Assembly: GCA_031178065.1 (NCBI GenBank) | Contig: JAPSJS010000018.1 | Coordinates: 1-54,875 of the forward strand | DNA: 54,875 bases | Reading direction: 5' to 3' | Source: Altererythrobacter sp. | Lineage (GTDB): Bacteria; Pseudomonadota; Alphaproteobacteria; Sphingomonadales; Sphingomonadaceae | Notes under the pieces: model-generated | Databases searched by the model: none | Seen by the model: the letters and a program-made list of their open reading frames with translations, nothing else | Told to the model about the DNA's origin: nothing | In this document: positions 23,722 to 32,664 of the stretch, one piece after another | How the letters are laid out: every line of letters starts with the position of its first letter | Numbering within the stretch: position 1 is the first letter of the stretch | Made by a program: the position numbers and the translations under genes

Positions 23722-24696
23722 TCAGGCGGCGCGCAGCGCGTCCATCCGGTCGATGATCTCGCTCGCCTGGCGCATGATCCGGTCGATCAGCTCCTGGCAG
23801 GTCGGAATGTCGTAGACGAGCCCGGCGACCATGCCGCAGCTCCACGCGCCGCGGTCCATCTCGCCCTCGCGCATGATCGAGGGATATACACCGGCGACTT
23901 CCTCGATGATGTCCTCGAACTTGAGGTCCGCGCCGAGTTCTTGCTCCTTCTCCAGCAGGCGCTCGACCGCGGCATTGTTGAGCACCCGCTCGGTATTGCG
24001 CAGCGGGCGCATGACCAGCCGCGTGTCGAGCTCGCTCGCGGCGAGGATTGCCTGCTTGACGTTGTCGTGGACCGGCGCTTCCCTGGTCGCGATGAAGCGC
24101 GTGCCCATGTTCATGCCCGCCGCGCCGAACGCCAGGCTGGCGACGAGGCTGCGCCCGTCGGCCATACCGCCGCTGGAGACGAAGGGGATCTCCAGCTCGT
24201 CCGCCGCGCGGGGCAGGAGGATGAAGTTCGGCACGTCGTCCTCGCCCGGGTGGCCGCCGCACTCGAACCCGTCGACCGACACCGCGTCGCACCCGATCGA
24301 CTGCGCCTTCAGCGCATGGCGCACGCTGGTGCACTTGTGGATCACCCTGATCCCGGCGTCCTTGAGGTACGGCAGCACGGCCTGCGGATTGTTGCCCGCG
24401 GTCTCGACCACCTTGACCCCGCCCTTGATAATCGCGCGGACATAGCCCGGATAATCCGGCGCGTTGACCATGGGCAGGAATGTCAGGTTCACCCCGAACG
24501 GCCGGTCGGTCATATCCCGGCAGCGCGCGATCTCGTTCGCAAGGTCGCCCGGCGTCTTCTGCGTGAGGCCGGTGATGATCCCGAGTCCACCCGCATTCGA
24601 CACCGCCGCCGCCATCTCCGCCAGCCCGACGAAGTGCATCCCGCCCTGGATGATCGGATGCTCGATCCCGAACATCTCGGTAATCGCGGTCTTCAT
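23722..24696 (-). CDS. nitronate monooxygenase family protein
   Basis: A 324-residue FMN-dependent TIM-barrel enzyme of the 2-nitropropane dioxygenase family. Motifs are HPIIQGGMHFVGLAEMAAAVSNAGGLGII at the N-terminus, HKCTSVRHA, DAVSVDGFECGGHPGEDD, PFVSSGGMADGRS and GAAGMNMGTRFIATREAPVH. Class I enzymes detoxify propionate 3-nitronate; many members have other FMN-linked roles such as enoyl reduction. The start at 24696 has GGGAGGA at good spacing. It lies at the end of a minus-strand run recQ, trans-sulfuration enzyme, antiporter, nitronate monooxygenase. Confidence 0.92.
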   Translation of the reverse strand: MKTAITEMFGIEHPIIQGGMHFVGLAEMAAAVSNAGGLGIITGLTQKTPGDLANEIARCRDMTDRPFGVNLTFLPMVNAPDYPGYVRAIIKGGVKVVETAGNNPQAVLPYLKDAGIRVIHKCTSVRHALKAQSIGCDAVSVDGFECGGHPGEDDVPNFILLPRAADELEIPFVSSGGMADGRSLVASLAFGAAGMNMGTRFIATREAPVHDNVKQAILAASELDTRLVMRPLRNTERVLNNAAVERLLEKEQELGADLKFEDIIEEVAGVYPSIMREGEMDRGAWSCGMVAGLVYDIPTCQELIDRIMRQASEIIDRMDALRAA

Positions 24697-24757
24697 GATG
24701 CGTCCTCCCGTCCTCGTGCGCCGGACGGGACTGTCGCAATTCGCGGCACGTGGCAAG

Positions 24758-26182
24758 TCAGGCGGCTGGCTTCAGTCCCTTGCCCGTCAGGCGGTGGCGC
24801 AGGGCCATCAGCAGGCTGAAGACGGGGCCAAGCCAGCAGAACACGGCCCACGGCGCGTAGGCGAGAGTCGCGACGCCGAGGGTGGAGGCCATGAACAGGC
24901 CGGAGACGGTCCAGGGCATCAGCGGTTCGGTGATCGTGACCGAGTCGGCCAGCGCGCGGCCGAGGTTTTCGGGGGCGAGGTCGCGTTCGGCATAGGACGG
25001 GCGGAACAGGCCGCCGACGACCAGTGAGGTGACGCCGCCGTGGCTGGTCATCCCGACCATCGTCGCGCCCGCGGCCATGGTCGCGGCGATGAGCCCGAAA
25101 GCGCCGCGCACCGCGCCCAGCAGCCGCGTGAGCAGCGTATCGAGCGCGCCGGAGACTTCCATGCCCGCGGCCAGCAGGAAGGCGGCAAGAATGAAGACCA
25201 GCGTCGGCGCCATGGCATAGAGGCCGCCGCGCTCGACGAGGCCGGTCAGTTGCTCGCTCACGGCGGCGCCGGGCGCGACCTGATCCAGCGTGAAGCCGGC
25301 GACGAACGCGTGCACGCCCGCAGCGGCGGGGAACCCGTTGACTGTCACCCCGATGACGAGCGCCACCAGCGCTGAGGCGATGATCACCGGCGCCGGCGGG
25401 TAGCGGAGCGCGATTCCGCCGATGGCGACCGCGAGCGGCAGCGCGGCCCAGAGACCGGGCGCGAAGAGGGCCACGAGTTCACCCCGGATCGCCTCGGCCG
25501 GGTTGGCGCCGGCCAGCTCCGCGCCGGGCGCGATCAGCGCGAAGGCGGCGATCGCGATCAGCGCGGGCGGCAGGCTGGTCGGCAGCATGTGGCGGATATG
25601 CGCGTAGAGCTCCGCCCCGGCGCCGATCGCGGTGATGTTGGTCATGTCCGAGATCGGCGAGAGCTTGTCTCCGAAATAGGCGCCGGAGACGACCGCGCCC
25701 GCGACCGGCGCGAGCGGCAGGCCCATGGCCTCGGCCGCGCCCATCAGCGCGACGCCGATCGTGCCTGCGGAGCCCCACGAGGTGCCCGAAACGACCGACA
25801 TCACCGCCGTCGCGAGGAAGGCCGTCAGCGCCATCCACTGCGGGCTGATGAGGTCGATCCCGAGCACCACCAGCAGCGGGATCGTGCCTGCGAACATCCA
25901 GCTCCCCAGCAGCGCGCCGATGCTGAGCAGGATGAGCACGGCTGGCAGCGCCTCGGCCAGCAGCCGCCCGGCCGCGGCCTGGACCTCTGCCCAGCCGTGC
26001 CCGCGCGCCCGGGCGATCCCGGCCGCGACAGCGGCGGCGAAGAGCAGCGCCAGCAGCAAGGGCTCGCCGCCGAAGCCGAACACCGCCGCGCTGCCGACTC
26101 CGGCTGCGAACAATGCCACTATCGGCGCCAGCGCGAGCGCCAGCGGCAGCGGGGTCCGCTCGGTCCGTGCGATGTCGCTCAT
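24758..26182 (-). CDS. NhaC-type Na+/H+ antiporter family transporter
   Basis: A 474-residue inner-membrane protein with about twelve hydrophobic segments. Family motifs include MSVVSGTSWGSAGTIGVALMG, GAVVSGAYFGDKLSPISDMTNI and ITEPLMPWTVSG, typical of NhaC antiporters, which exchange sodium for protons or carry small organic molecules. Its ATG overlaps the stop of the upstream trans-sulfuration gene by 4 bp (ATGA), so the two are translationally coupled. That suggests a substrate link to sulfur amino acids, as some NhaC relatives carry amino-acid-like compounds, but this is inference. Confidence 0.9.
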   Translation of the reverse strand: MSDIARTERTPLPLALALAPIVALFAAGVGSAAVFGFGGEPLLLALLFAAAVAAGIARARGHGWAEVQAAAGRLLAEALPAVLILLSIGALLGSWMFAGTIPLLVVLGIDLISPQWMALTAFLATAVMSVVSGTSWGSAGTIGVALMGAAEAMGLPLAPVAGAVVSGAYFGDKLSPISDMTNITAIGAGAELYAHIRHMLPTSLPPALIAIAAFALIAPGAELAGANPAEAIRGELVALFAPGLWAALPLAVAIGGIALRYPPAPVIIASALVALVIGVTVNGFPAAAGVHAFVAGFTLDQVAPGAAVSEQLTGLVERGGLYAMAPTLVFILAAFLLAAGMEVSGALDTLLTRLLGAVRGAFGLIAATMAAGATMVGMTSHGGVTSLVVGGLFRPSYAERDLAPENLGRALADSVTITEPLMPWTVSGLFMASTLGVATLAYAPWAVFCWLGPVFSLLMALRHRLTGKGLKPAA

Positions 26183-27330
26183 GCCAGTGCCTGCTCCAGA
26201 TCGGCGATCAGGGCCTCGGCGCCTTCGAGCCCGACCGAGAAGCGCAGAAGGGTACGCGGCATGCGGCCGCCGTGATCGGGCCTCGGATCGGTCCGGTGCG
26301 CGCTCGACACGAGGCTTTCGACGCCGCCCCAGCTTATCGCCTTGCCGAACAGGCGCAGGCGGTTGCCGAGCGCGAGCGCCGCGGCATGATCGGGCAGGTC
26401 GAATTCGGCGGAGAGCAGGCCGGAGTGGCCGCGCATCTGCCGCGCGAACAGCGCTGCCTGCGCGCCCTCGGCCAGCGCCGGATGGAACACGCGGCGGACC
26501 TTCGAATGATCCGCGAGGAAGCGCGCGACCGCGAGCGCATCCGCCTGCTGCCGGGCCAGCCGCGCAGGCAATGTCGCGAGCCCGCGCAGGAGCAGCCAGG
26601 CGTCGAACGGCGCCATCACCGCGCCCATCAGCATGTAGCCGCGGCGGAACACGCGCTCCACGAGCTCGGCCGAGCCCGCCACGGCGCCGCCCAGCGTGTC
26701 CGAATGCCCGCCGATGTACTTGGTCAGCGAATGGAGCACGAGGTCGCAGCCCATCGCGAGCGGCTTCTGCAGCAGCGGGGTCGCCACGGTGTTGTCGGCC
26801 GCAGTCAGGATGCCGCGCGCCTTGGCGAGGGCGCAGATCTCCGCGATCGGCAGCAGCTCGAACCGCATCGAGCCGGGGCTTTCGAAGTAGATCATCTTCG
26901 TAGCGGGCGTCAGCGCCGCCTCGATCTCGTCGATACCGGCGGCGAAGCACCGGCTGTGTGTGACGCCGTAATCCTCCAGCCGCTGTGCGAACTCGATCGT
27001 CGGGCCGTAGATGTCGCCGCAGAACAGCACGTGATCGCCCTCGGCGAGCAGCGCGAAGAGCGTGGCCGAGATCGCGCCCATGCCGCTGGCGAAGCACTTC
27101 GCGGCCTCGGCGCCTTCGAGCCGGGCGAGCGTCTCCTCCAGCTCACGCACGGTCGGGTTGGTGCCGCGGGAATAGACGCAGACCTCGTTCTCGCGCGCCT
27201 GCGCGGCGTGCAGTTCCTCAAGCGTTTCGAAGCGGAACAGCGAGGCCTGCACGATCGGTGGCATGGCCGGCCCCGCAGCATCGCCGGCGCGCAGGCAGAT
27301 CAGCGCATCGTCCGCATCGATTGGATTCAT
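26179..27330 (-). CDS. PLP-dependent trans-sulfuration enzyme family protein
   Basis: A 383-residue enzyme of the Cys/Met metabolism family (cystathionine gamma-synthase/beta-lyase, methionine gamma-lyase). Motifs are VCVYSRGTNPT, CFASGMGAISAT, NTVATPLLQKPLAMGCDLVLHS, the PLP lysine in LTKYIGGHSD and the C-terminal RFSVGLEGAEALI. Which reaction it catalyses cannot be told from sequence; coupling to a transporter suggests a catabolic lyase. The start at 27330 has GAGGGGAG ten bases upstream; a TTG at 27339 is an alternative. Confidence 0.92.
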   Translation of the reverse strand: MNPIDADDALICLRAGDAAGPAMPPIVQASLFRFETLEELHAAQARENEVCVYSRGTNPTVRELEETLARLEGAEAAKCFASGMGAISATLFALLAEGDHVLFCGDIYGPTIEFAQRLEDYGVTHSRCFAAGIDEIEAALTPATKMIYFESPGSMRFELLPIAEICALAKARGILTAADNTVATPLLQKPLAMGCDLVLHSLTKYIGGHSDTLGGAVAGSAELVERVFRRGYMLMGAVMAPFDAWLLLRGLATLPARLARQQADALAVARFLADHSKVRRVFHPALAEGAQAALFARQMRGHSGLLSAEFDLPDHAAALALGNRLRLFGKAISWGGVESLVSSAHRTDPRPDHGGRMPRTLLRFSVGLEGAEALIADLEQALA

Positions 27331-27420
27331 CGGCGCCAAACTCCCCTCACCTCAATGCAACGCTGGCCGCGCGCCATCGACGAGATCGCGCAGTCATGCA
27401 ACCCCGACCCGGATCCTCCG

Positions 27421-29211
27421 TCAATGGCGCCTGATCGCGTCGAGGAAGCGTTCGCCATAGGCCTGCAGCTTCTTTGCGCCGACGCCGCCGATCTCGCCCA
27501 GTTCGGCGAGCGACGAGGGGCGGCGGGCGGCCATTTCGCGCAAGGTGGCGTCGTGGAAGATGACGTAGGGCGGCACCTGCGCTTCAACCGCGAGTTCGCG
27601 GCGCAGTTCGCGCAGGGCGTCGAACAGCGGATCGCCGACCGGGTTCGGTCCGCTGTCGCGGCGGCGGCTGCGTTCCTTGCGGGGAGGAACAACGATCTCC
27701 ACCGCCTGCTCCCCCTTCAGGATCGCGCGCGCATCGCCGGCGAGCGCAAGGCCGCCGTGCTCGTTCGATACCAGCGCACCGCGCGCCTGGAGCGCGCGCG
27801 CGAGCGGCTGGAGCAGGCGCGCCTCCTCCCCATCGACGATGCCGAACACGCTCAGCCGGTCGTGCCCGCGCTGGCGCACGCGCTCGTCCTCCGCCCCGGT
27901 CAGCACTTTCTGCAGGTGCCCGAAGCCGAAGCTCTGCCCGGTGCGATAGGCGGCCGAGAGCAGCTTGCGCGCAGTTTCGGTGGCATCGGTGACGCCGGGC
28001 GGGGAGAGGCAGTTGTCGCAGTTGCCGCAGCTCTCGGGTGGGCTTTCGCCGAAATGGCGCAGCAGAACCGCGCGGCGGCACCCGGCGGTCTCCACCAGGC
28101 CCGCGAGCGCATCGAGCCGCGCGCGTTCGCCGGCCCGCCGTGCCTCGTCCACTTCGCTCAGCCGCTGGCGCGCCTGCGCGAAATCGCCTGCGCCCCACAG
28201 CATGACCGCCCGCGCCGGATCGCCGTCGCGCCCGGCGCGGCCGGTTTCCTGATAATAACCCTCGATCGACTTGGGGATGCCGGCATGGGCGACGAAGCGG
28301 ACGTCGGGCTTGTCGATCCCCATGCCGAAGGCGACCGTGGCGACGATCACCATGTCCTCGCTCGCGACGAAGGCGGCCTGGTTGGCGGACCGCACCGCGG
28401 GATCGAGCCCCGCGTGGTAGGGGAGCACCGCGCGGCCGGTCGCCGCCGCCAGCTTCTCGGCCAGATCCTCCACCTTGCGCCGCGTCGGCGCGTAGACGAT
28501 CCCGGGCCCCGGTTCCTCGTCCATCAGCGCGGCGAGCTGGCGCGCGGGATTGTCGCGGTGGCGCATGACGTAGCGGATGTTGGGCCGGTCGAACCCGGCG
28601 AGCACGAGCCCTTCGGCCGGAATGCCGAGCTGCTCGAGAATGTCCGCCCGCGTATGCGCGTCGGCCGTGGCGGTCAGCGCCAGGCGCGGCACCTGCGGGA
28701 AAGCGTCGAGCAGGCCGCGCAACTGGCGGTAGTCGGGGCGGAAATCGTGCCCCCATTCGGAAACGCAATGCGCCTCGTCCACCGCGAACAGCGCGACCGG
28801 GGCGGACGAGAGCAGTTCGCGAAAGCCCGGCTGGCTGGCGCGTTCGGGCGCGACGTAGAGCAGGTGGAGCGCGCCGGCGCGGAAGGCATCGATCGTCTCG
28901 CGCCAGTCGGCATCGACGCTGGTGAGCGCTGCCGCCTCGATCCCGTTCGCCCGCGCGGCGCGGAGCTGGTCGTGCATCAGCGCGATCAGCGGCGAGACGA
29001 CGACGCAGGTGCCTGGCAGTATCGTCGCGGGAAGCTGGTAGGTCAGCGACTTGCCCGCGCCGGTGGGCATGACGGCCAGCGTCGATTCGCCGCCCAGCAG
29101 GCGTTCGACCACGCGCGCCTGGACACCGCGGAAGTCGTCGTGCCCGAACAGCCGGCGCAGCTCCGCGCGTGCCGTGTCGAGCGGCTGTATCCTTTGGTGC
29201 CCCGCGTCCAT
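27421..29211 (-). CDS. recQ: ATP-dependent DNA helicase RecQ
   Basis: A 3'-5' SF2 helicase used in recombination and restart of stalled forks. The protein has 596 residues. Helicase motifs are VMPTGAGKSLTYQLP (Walker A), VDEAHCVSEWGHDFRP (DEAH and aromatic loop), LALTATA and GYYQETGRAGRDG. A zinc-binding region with CRRAVLLRHFGE..CGNCDNC follows, then the winged-helix RQC segment and a C-terminal HRDC domain (residues ~520-596). The domain set is complete. It is the first gene of the minus-strand run ending with nitronate monooxygenase; the 90-bp gap to the next gene makes cotranscription plausible. Confidence 0.97.
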   Translation of the reverse strand: MDAGHQRIQPLDTARAELRRLFGHDDFRGVQARVVERLLGGESTLAVMPTGAGKSLTYQLPATILPGTCVVVSPLIALMHDQLRAARANGIEAAALTSVDADWRETIDAFRAGALHLLYVAPERASQPGFRELLSSAPVALFAVDEAHCVSEWGHDFRPDYRQLRGLLDAFPQVPRLALTATADAHTRADILEQLGIPAEGLVLAGFDRPNIRYVMRHRDNPARQLAALMDEEPGPGIVYAPTRRKVEDLAEKLAAATGRAVLPYHAGLDPAVRSANQAAFVASEDMVIVATVAFGMGIDKPDVRFVAHAGIPKSIEGYYQETGRAGRDGDPARAVMLWGAGDFAQARQRLSEVDEARRAGERARLDALAGLVETAGCRRAVLLRHFGESPPESCGNCDNCLSPPGVTDATETARKLLSAAYRTGQSFGFGHLQKVLTGAEDERVRQRGHDRLSVFGIVDGEEARLLQPLARALQARGALVSNEHGGLALAGDARAILKGEQAVEIVVPPRKERSRRRDSGPNPVGDPLFDALRELRRELAVEAQVPPYVIFHDATLREMAARRPSSLAELGEIGGVGAKKLQAYGERFLDAIRRH

Positions 29212-29348
29212 CGCGGATCCGCATGGCAGATGCGGCGCGGCAGGTGAACGGCCAATCGGATCATTTGCCGTTTGCCGGAGGACTTGTGCGCCGCTAGCGT
29301 GCGCGCGCCCTGGCCATGCCGGGGCAGGAATTCACAGGAGAACAATCG

Positions 29349-29648
29349 ATGAGGAAGATCCTTGCCAGCGCGTTCGCGGCTTCGGCGGCGCTTGCGCTCG
29401 CCGCTTGCGGCAGCTCCGAAGACGCGTCGGCCGATGCCGAGGCGGACACGGTCGAGATGCCGGCCGACGAGGCGCTCGCGCCCGTGACCGAAGAGCCGGT
29501 CGAAGCGCCGGTGGCCGAGCCGACCGCCGAGGACACGACGGCCGTCGACGCCAATGCCGCCGCCGACGAGGCGGGTGCAGCCGCCGCTGCCGCGGCCGCC
29601 GACGTCGCGGCCGAAGCCGCAGCCGCTTCGGAAGAGACGACCGAGTAA
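29349..29648 (+). CDS. small acidic lipoprotein, Ala/Glu-rich
   Basis: A 99-residue predicted lipoprotein. The signal MRKILASAFAASAALALAAC ends in the lipobox ALAAC with GSSED following, an outer-membrane type sorting context. The mature part is almost only Ala, Glu, Asp, Thr, Val and Pro, ending in an Ala-rich stretch. The ATG at 29349 has CAGGAGA at good spacing. Composition and layout resemble the lipoprotein at 3105 although the sequences are not clearly homologous. Confidence 0.8.
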   Translation: MRKILASAFAASAALALAACGSSEDASADAEADTVEMPADEALAPVTEEPVEAPVAEPTAEDTTAVDANAAADEAGAAAAAAAADVAAEAAAASEETTE

Positions 29649-29690
29649 GCTTGTCCGCGCGCCCTTCGCGGGGCCGCAGCCAATCGATGA

Positions 29691-29729
29691 AGCGGGCGGA
29701 TCGTTCAGGCGATTCGCCCGCTTTTCCTT
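29691..29729 (+). terminator. rho-independent terminator
   Basis: AGCGGGCGGA pairs with TTCGCCCGCT (29691-29700 with 29713-29722, one mismatch near the loop), a 12-base loop between them, then TTTTCCTTT. It closes the lipoprotein transcript 43 bp after its stop. Confidence 0.8.
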
Positions 29730-29757
29730 TGTCCGCCGTTCGCTATGGTGCGCGGCG

Positions 29758-29985
29758 ATGACGCGCTTCGCCCTTCTCGCCTTCCCGCTCCTGCTCGCCG
29801 CCTGCGAGCCGGCCGACAACCAGCCCGGCCCCGGCGGAGTCACGGTGGGCGAGGCCAAGGCGCTCGACGATGCGGCCGAGATGCTCGATCAGCAGCGACT
29901 GCCGCCTGACGCGCTCGACGAGGGCGCCGAAACCCCATCCTCCCCAGCCGCGACCCCGACGGCGGAGCCGGCACCCGCCGGATAA
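29758..29985 (+). CDS. small lipoprotein
   Basis: A 75-residue predicted lipoprotein: signal MTRFALLAFPLLLAAC with Cys16, then a short acidic/proline-rich tail (EPADNQPGPGG .. AEMLDQQRLPPDALDEGAET .. PAPAG). No family is recognised. The ATG at 29758 has no strong ribosome binding site but gives a textbook signal peptide. It ends 37 bp before the acyl-CoA dehydrogenase gene. Confidence 0.65.
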   Translation: MTRFALLAFPLLLAACEPADNQPGPGGVTVGEAKALDDAAEMLDQQRLPPDALDEGAETPSSPAATPTAEPAPAG

Positions 29986-30022
29986 CCCCGCCGATTCATC
30001 ACAGCGAGAGGACAAGACACAG

Positions 30023-31198
30023 ATGATTCAAAGCGGCATGGATCCGGAACTCTTCGAGCAGTTCATCGACCAGCTCGAGCGCTACGTCCGCGAACGGCTG
30101 ATCCCGGCCGAGCGCGAGGTGATCGAGCACGATTCGATACCCGAGCCGATCCTGACCGAGATGCGCGACATGGGCCTGTTCGGTCTTACCGTGCCGGAGG
30201 ACTATGGCGGCGCCGGCCTCAACACCAGCCAATATGCCCGCGTGGTCAGGACGATGGCTTACGCCGCGCCCGCGTTCCGATCGATCTTCTCGATCAACGT
30301 CGGCATGTTCAACTCGGCGATCAAGAACGGCGCGACCGAGGCGCAGAAGGCGGAGTGGTGGCCGCGGATCGCCGGAGGCGAGATCGCCTGCTTCGGTCTG
30401 ACCGAGCCCGGTTCGGGCAGCGACAGCGCGGCCATGCAGACGACCGCCAGGCCCGATCCCGAGGGCAACGGCTGGATCCTCAACGGCACCAAGCGGTACA
30501 TAACCAACGCACCGCAGGCCAAAGTCGGCCTGATCATGGCCCGCACCCAAAAGGAGGCGCTGCCCAAGAACGCGCACGTCTCCGCCTTCATCGTGCCGAT
30601 GGATGCGCCGGGCGTCTCGGTCGGCAGCGCGGACAAGAAGATGGGCCAGTCGGGGGCGCAGATCGCGGACATCATTCTGGAAGACGTGCACGTGCCGGGC
30701 GATGCCCTGCTCGGCGGGGAGACCGGCAAGGGCTTCGTCTTCGCGATGAAGAGCCTCGACAACGGGCGCATCTCGGTCGGCGCGGCGTCCACCGGCTACG
30801 CGCGCCGCGCGCTCGATTCGGCGCTGCGCTACGCCACCGAGCGCAAGGCTTTCGGCGAGCCGATCGCCAATTTCCAGCTCATCCAGCAGATGCTCGCCGA
30901 GAGCGAGACCGAGATCTACGCCGCCGAATGCATGATGGCCGACGTTACCGCGCGCGCGGACCGGGGCGAGAACATCCTGCGGAAAGCGGCCGCCTTCAAG
31001 GTCTTCGCCAGCGAGATGTGCGGGCGCGTGGTCGACCGGGTGGTGCAGGTCTACGGCGGCGCGGGCTACCTCGCCGAATACGACGCCGAGCGCTTCTTCC
31101 GCGACGCGCGGATCTACCGCATCTACGAGGGCACGACGCAGATCCTCCAGCTTCAGATCGCCAAGCACATGCTGCGCGACTTCGCGGCGGGATCGTGA
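30023..31198 (+). CDS. acyl-CoA dehydrogenase
   Basis: A 391-residue FAD-dependent dehydrogenase that introduces an alpha-beta double bond into an acyl-CoA. Motifs are CFGLTEPGSGSDSAAMQTTA (FAD/substrate), SGAQIADIILEDVHVPGDALLGG, the QLIQQMLAESETEIYAAECM helix, QVYGGAGYLAEYDAERFFRDARI and IYEGTTQILQLQIAKHMLR, where the catalytic-base Glu lies in YEGT. Chain-length preference is not readable. The ATG at 30023 has GAGAGGA about 12 bases upstream. It is the first of four acyl-CoA genes on this strand, with a palindromic repeat element before the next. Confidence 0.95.
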   Translation: MIQSGMDPELFEQFIDQLERYVRERLIPAEREVIEHDSIPEPILTEMRDMGLFGLTVPEDYGGAGLNTSQYARVVRTMAYAAPAFRSIFSINVGMFNSAIKNGATEAQKAEWWPRIAGGEIACFGLTEPGSGSDSAAMQTTARPDPEGNGWILNGTKRYITNAPQAKVGLIMARTQKEALPKNAHVSAFIVPMDAPGVSVGSADKKMGQSGAQIADIILEDVHVPGDALLGGETGKGFVFAMKSLDNGRISVGAASTGYARRALDSALRYATERKAFGEPIANFQLIQQMLAESETEIYAAECMMADVTARADRGENILRKAAAFKVFASEMCGRVVDRVVQVYGGAGYLAEYDAERFFRDARIYRIYEGTTQILQLQIAKHMLRDFAAGS

Positions 31199-31215
31199 CG
31201 ACAAAGGTGGCTCGG

Positions 31216-31328
31216 GCCCACCCCATTGCAGCTAGGCTCGCCTGCGGCTCGCCAAGCTTCATTCCCCTCCCGCAAGCGGGAGGGGAGCGAGACTTGCCGG
31301 CTTGCCGGCTAGTCGCAGCGGGGTGGGC
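31216..31328 (+). repeat. palindromic intergenic element, copy 2 (MITE-like)
   Basis: This 113-bp element has terminal inverted repeats of 20 bp with five mismatches: GCCCACCCCATTGCAGCTAG at 31216-31235 and CTAGTCGCAGCGGGGTGGGC at 31309-31328. Inside is the hairpin CCCCTCCCGC..GCGGGAGGGG (31264-31285). Its first ~70 bases match 15713-15795. It ends 8 bp before the next start codon. Confidence 0.88.
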
Positions 31329-31336
31329 TCCGCGCG

Positions 31337-32581
31337 ATGTATAGACTCCTCTCCGGCCTCTCGATCGTCGAAGTGTCGAGCTTCGTCGCCTCGCCGACGG
31401 CGGGGCTCTACTGCGCGCAGATGGGAGCGGAGGTCGTGCGGGTCGACCAGATCGGCGGCGGGCTTGACTACGACCGCTACATGCAGACCGCCGAGGGGCG
31501 CAGCCTGTCGTGGGAGAACCTCAACCGCGCGAAGAAGAGCGTCGCGCTCGACTTGCGCAGCGCGGAGGGACGCGAGCTGTGCGTCGAGCTGGCGCGCAGG
31601 ACCGGCCAGCTCATCACCAACCTGCCGGAGAAGAGCTTCCTCAGCCACGCGGCGGTGAGCGAGGGGCGGGCGGACATGATTTCGGTGCGGATCATGGGCT
31701 GGCACGACGGGCGCCAGGCGATGGACTTCACGGTCAACGCCGCGAGCGGCTATCCGCTGATGACCGGCCCGGCCGAATGGGACCCGCAGACCGCGCCGCC
31801 GGTCAACCAGATCCTGCCCGCGTGGGACTTCATCACCGGCGCCTACTGCGCGTTCGTGATGATGGCCGCGCTGCACCATCGCGCGGCGACCGGCGAAGGC
31901 AGCGAAGTGCGCGTGCCGCTGGGCGACGTGGCGCTGGGCACTGTCGCCAACAGCGGCGCCATGGCCGAGATGCTCTATCGTGGGGCCGACCGCGAACGGC
32001 TCGGCAACGCGATCTGGGGCGCCCTGGGACGCGACTTCAGCAGCCGCGACGGGAAGCGCTTCATGGTCGCGGTGCTTACGCCCAAGCAGTGGACGGCGAT
32101 GGTCGAGGCGCTCGATATCGCCGAACCGGTCGCGGCGCTGGAGGCGGAGACGGGCCTGTCGTTCGCCCGGTCGGACCGCAACCGGTTCGAGCACCGCGAG
32201 GCGCTATTCGCGATCGTGCAGGAGGCCGCAGGGCGCGAGGACTACGCGGTGCTGGCGGAGCGGCTGGCCGCGGCCGGCGCGACGTTCGAACGCTACCGCA
32301 CGATGCACGAGGCCGTGACGGATCCGGTGCTCGTCGCCGAGAACCCGCTGTTCGGCCCCTCGCCCGCCAACCCGAGTGGATTCGCCTATCCGGCAGCCCG
32401 CTCGCTCGCCAATCTGCCCGGCCGCGCCGCCGGCGATCCGGCGCCCGCGCCCTACCTCGGCCAGCACAGCGAAGAAGTGCTCGCCGAGCGGCTGGGACTG
32501 TCCTCGGGCGCGATCGGCGACCTGATCGACCGGGGCGTTGTGGCACCGAGCGACAGGGAATCCTTCCGGGGAACTGCCTAA
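31337..32581 (+). CDS. class III CoA transferase (CaiB/BaiF), Mct-like
   Basis: A 414-residue CaiB/BaiF-family protein. The family moves CoA between carboxylic acids through an aspartyl-CoA intermediate; Asp164 in PAWDFITGAY is the likely nucleophile. N-terminal IVEVSSFVASPTAGLYCAQMGAEVVRVDQ and NLNRAKKSVALDLRS are typical. The closest type I recognise is 2-methylfumaryl-CoA isomerase (mesaconyl-CoA C1-C4 CoA transferase, Mct), and a hydratase resembling its pathway partner lies 1.4 kb downstream. The start at 31337 abuts the palindromic element, so the natural leader may have been replaced. Confidence 0.88.
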   Translation: MYRLLSGLSIVEVSSFVASPTAGLYCAQMGAEVVRVDQIGGGLDYDRYMQTAEGRSLSWENLNRAKKSVALDLRSAEGRELCVELARRTGQLITNLPEKSFLSHAAVSEGRADMISVRIMGWHDGRQAMDFTVNAASGYPLMTGPAEWDPQTAPPVNQILPAWDFITGAYCAFVMMAALHHRAATGEGSEVRVPLGDVALGTVANSGAMAEMLYRGADRERLGNAIWGALGRDFSSRDGKRFMVAVLTPKQWTAMVEALDIAEPVAALEAETGLSFARSDRNRFEHREALFAIVQEAAGREDYAVLAERLAAAGATFERYRTMHEAVTDPVLVAENPLFGPSPANPSGFAYPAARSLANLPGRAAGDPAPAPYLGQHSEEVLAERLGLSSGAIGDLIDRGVVAPSDRESFRGTA

Positions 32582-32594
32582 CAAAAATGTTCCT

Positions 32595-32638
32595 ATTTGG
32601 TTATATATCTTGACATGAGTCAATTATTCGGTTATAAG
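32595..32638 (+). promoter_or_regulatory. sigma70-type promoter with two direct-repeat operator candidates
   Basis: TTGACA (32610-32615), 17 bases, then TATAAG (32633-32638): close to a perfect housekeeping promoter, rare in this GC-rich DNA. The 11-mer ATTYGGTTATA occurs at 32595-32605 and 32626-32636, 31 bp apart (three helical turns), the second overlapping the -10. This is what a repressor binding two same-face sites would use. The expected leader to the thiolase ATG is about 20 bases. Confidence 0.75.
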
Positions 32639-32664
32639 ACCGGCCGAGATTCGGAGATTTTCAG

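Noticed and set aside
26113-29247. 1044-codon open frame on the plus strand
   Set aside because: It lies wholly antisense to recQ and the trans-sulfuration gene. Its product is low-complexity, rich in Arg, Gln, His and Ala, as expected from high-GC antisense frames.
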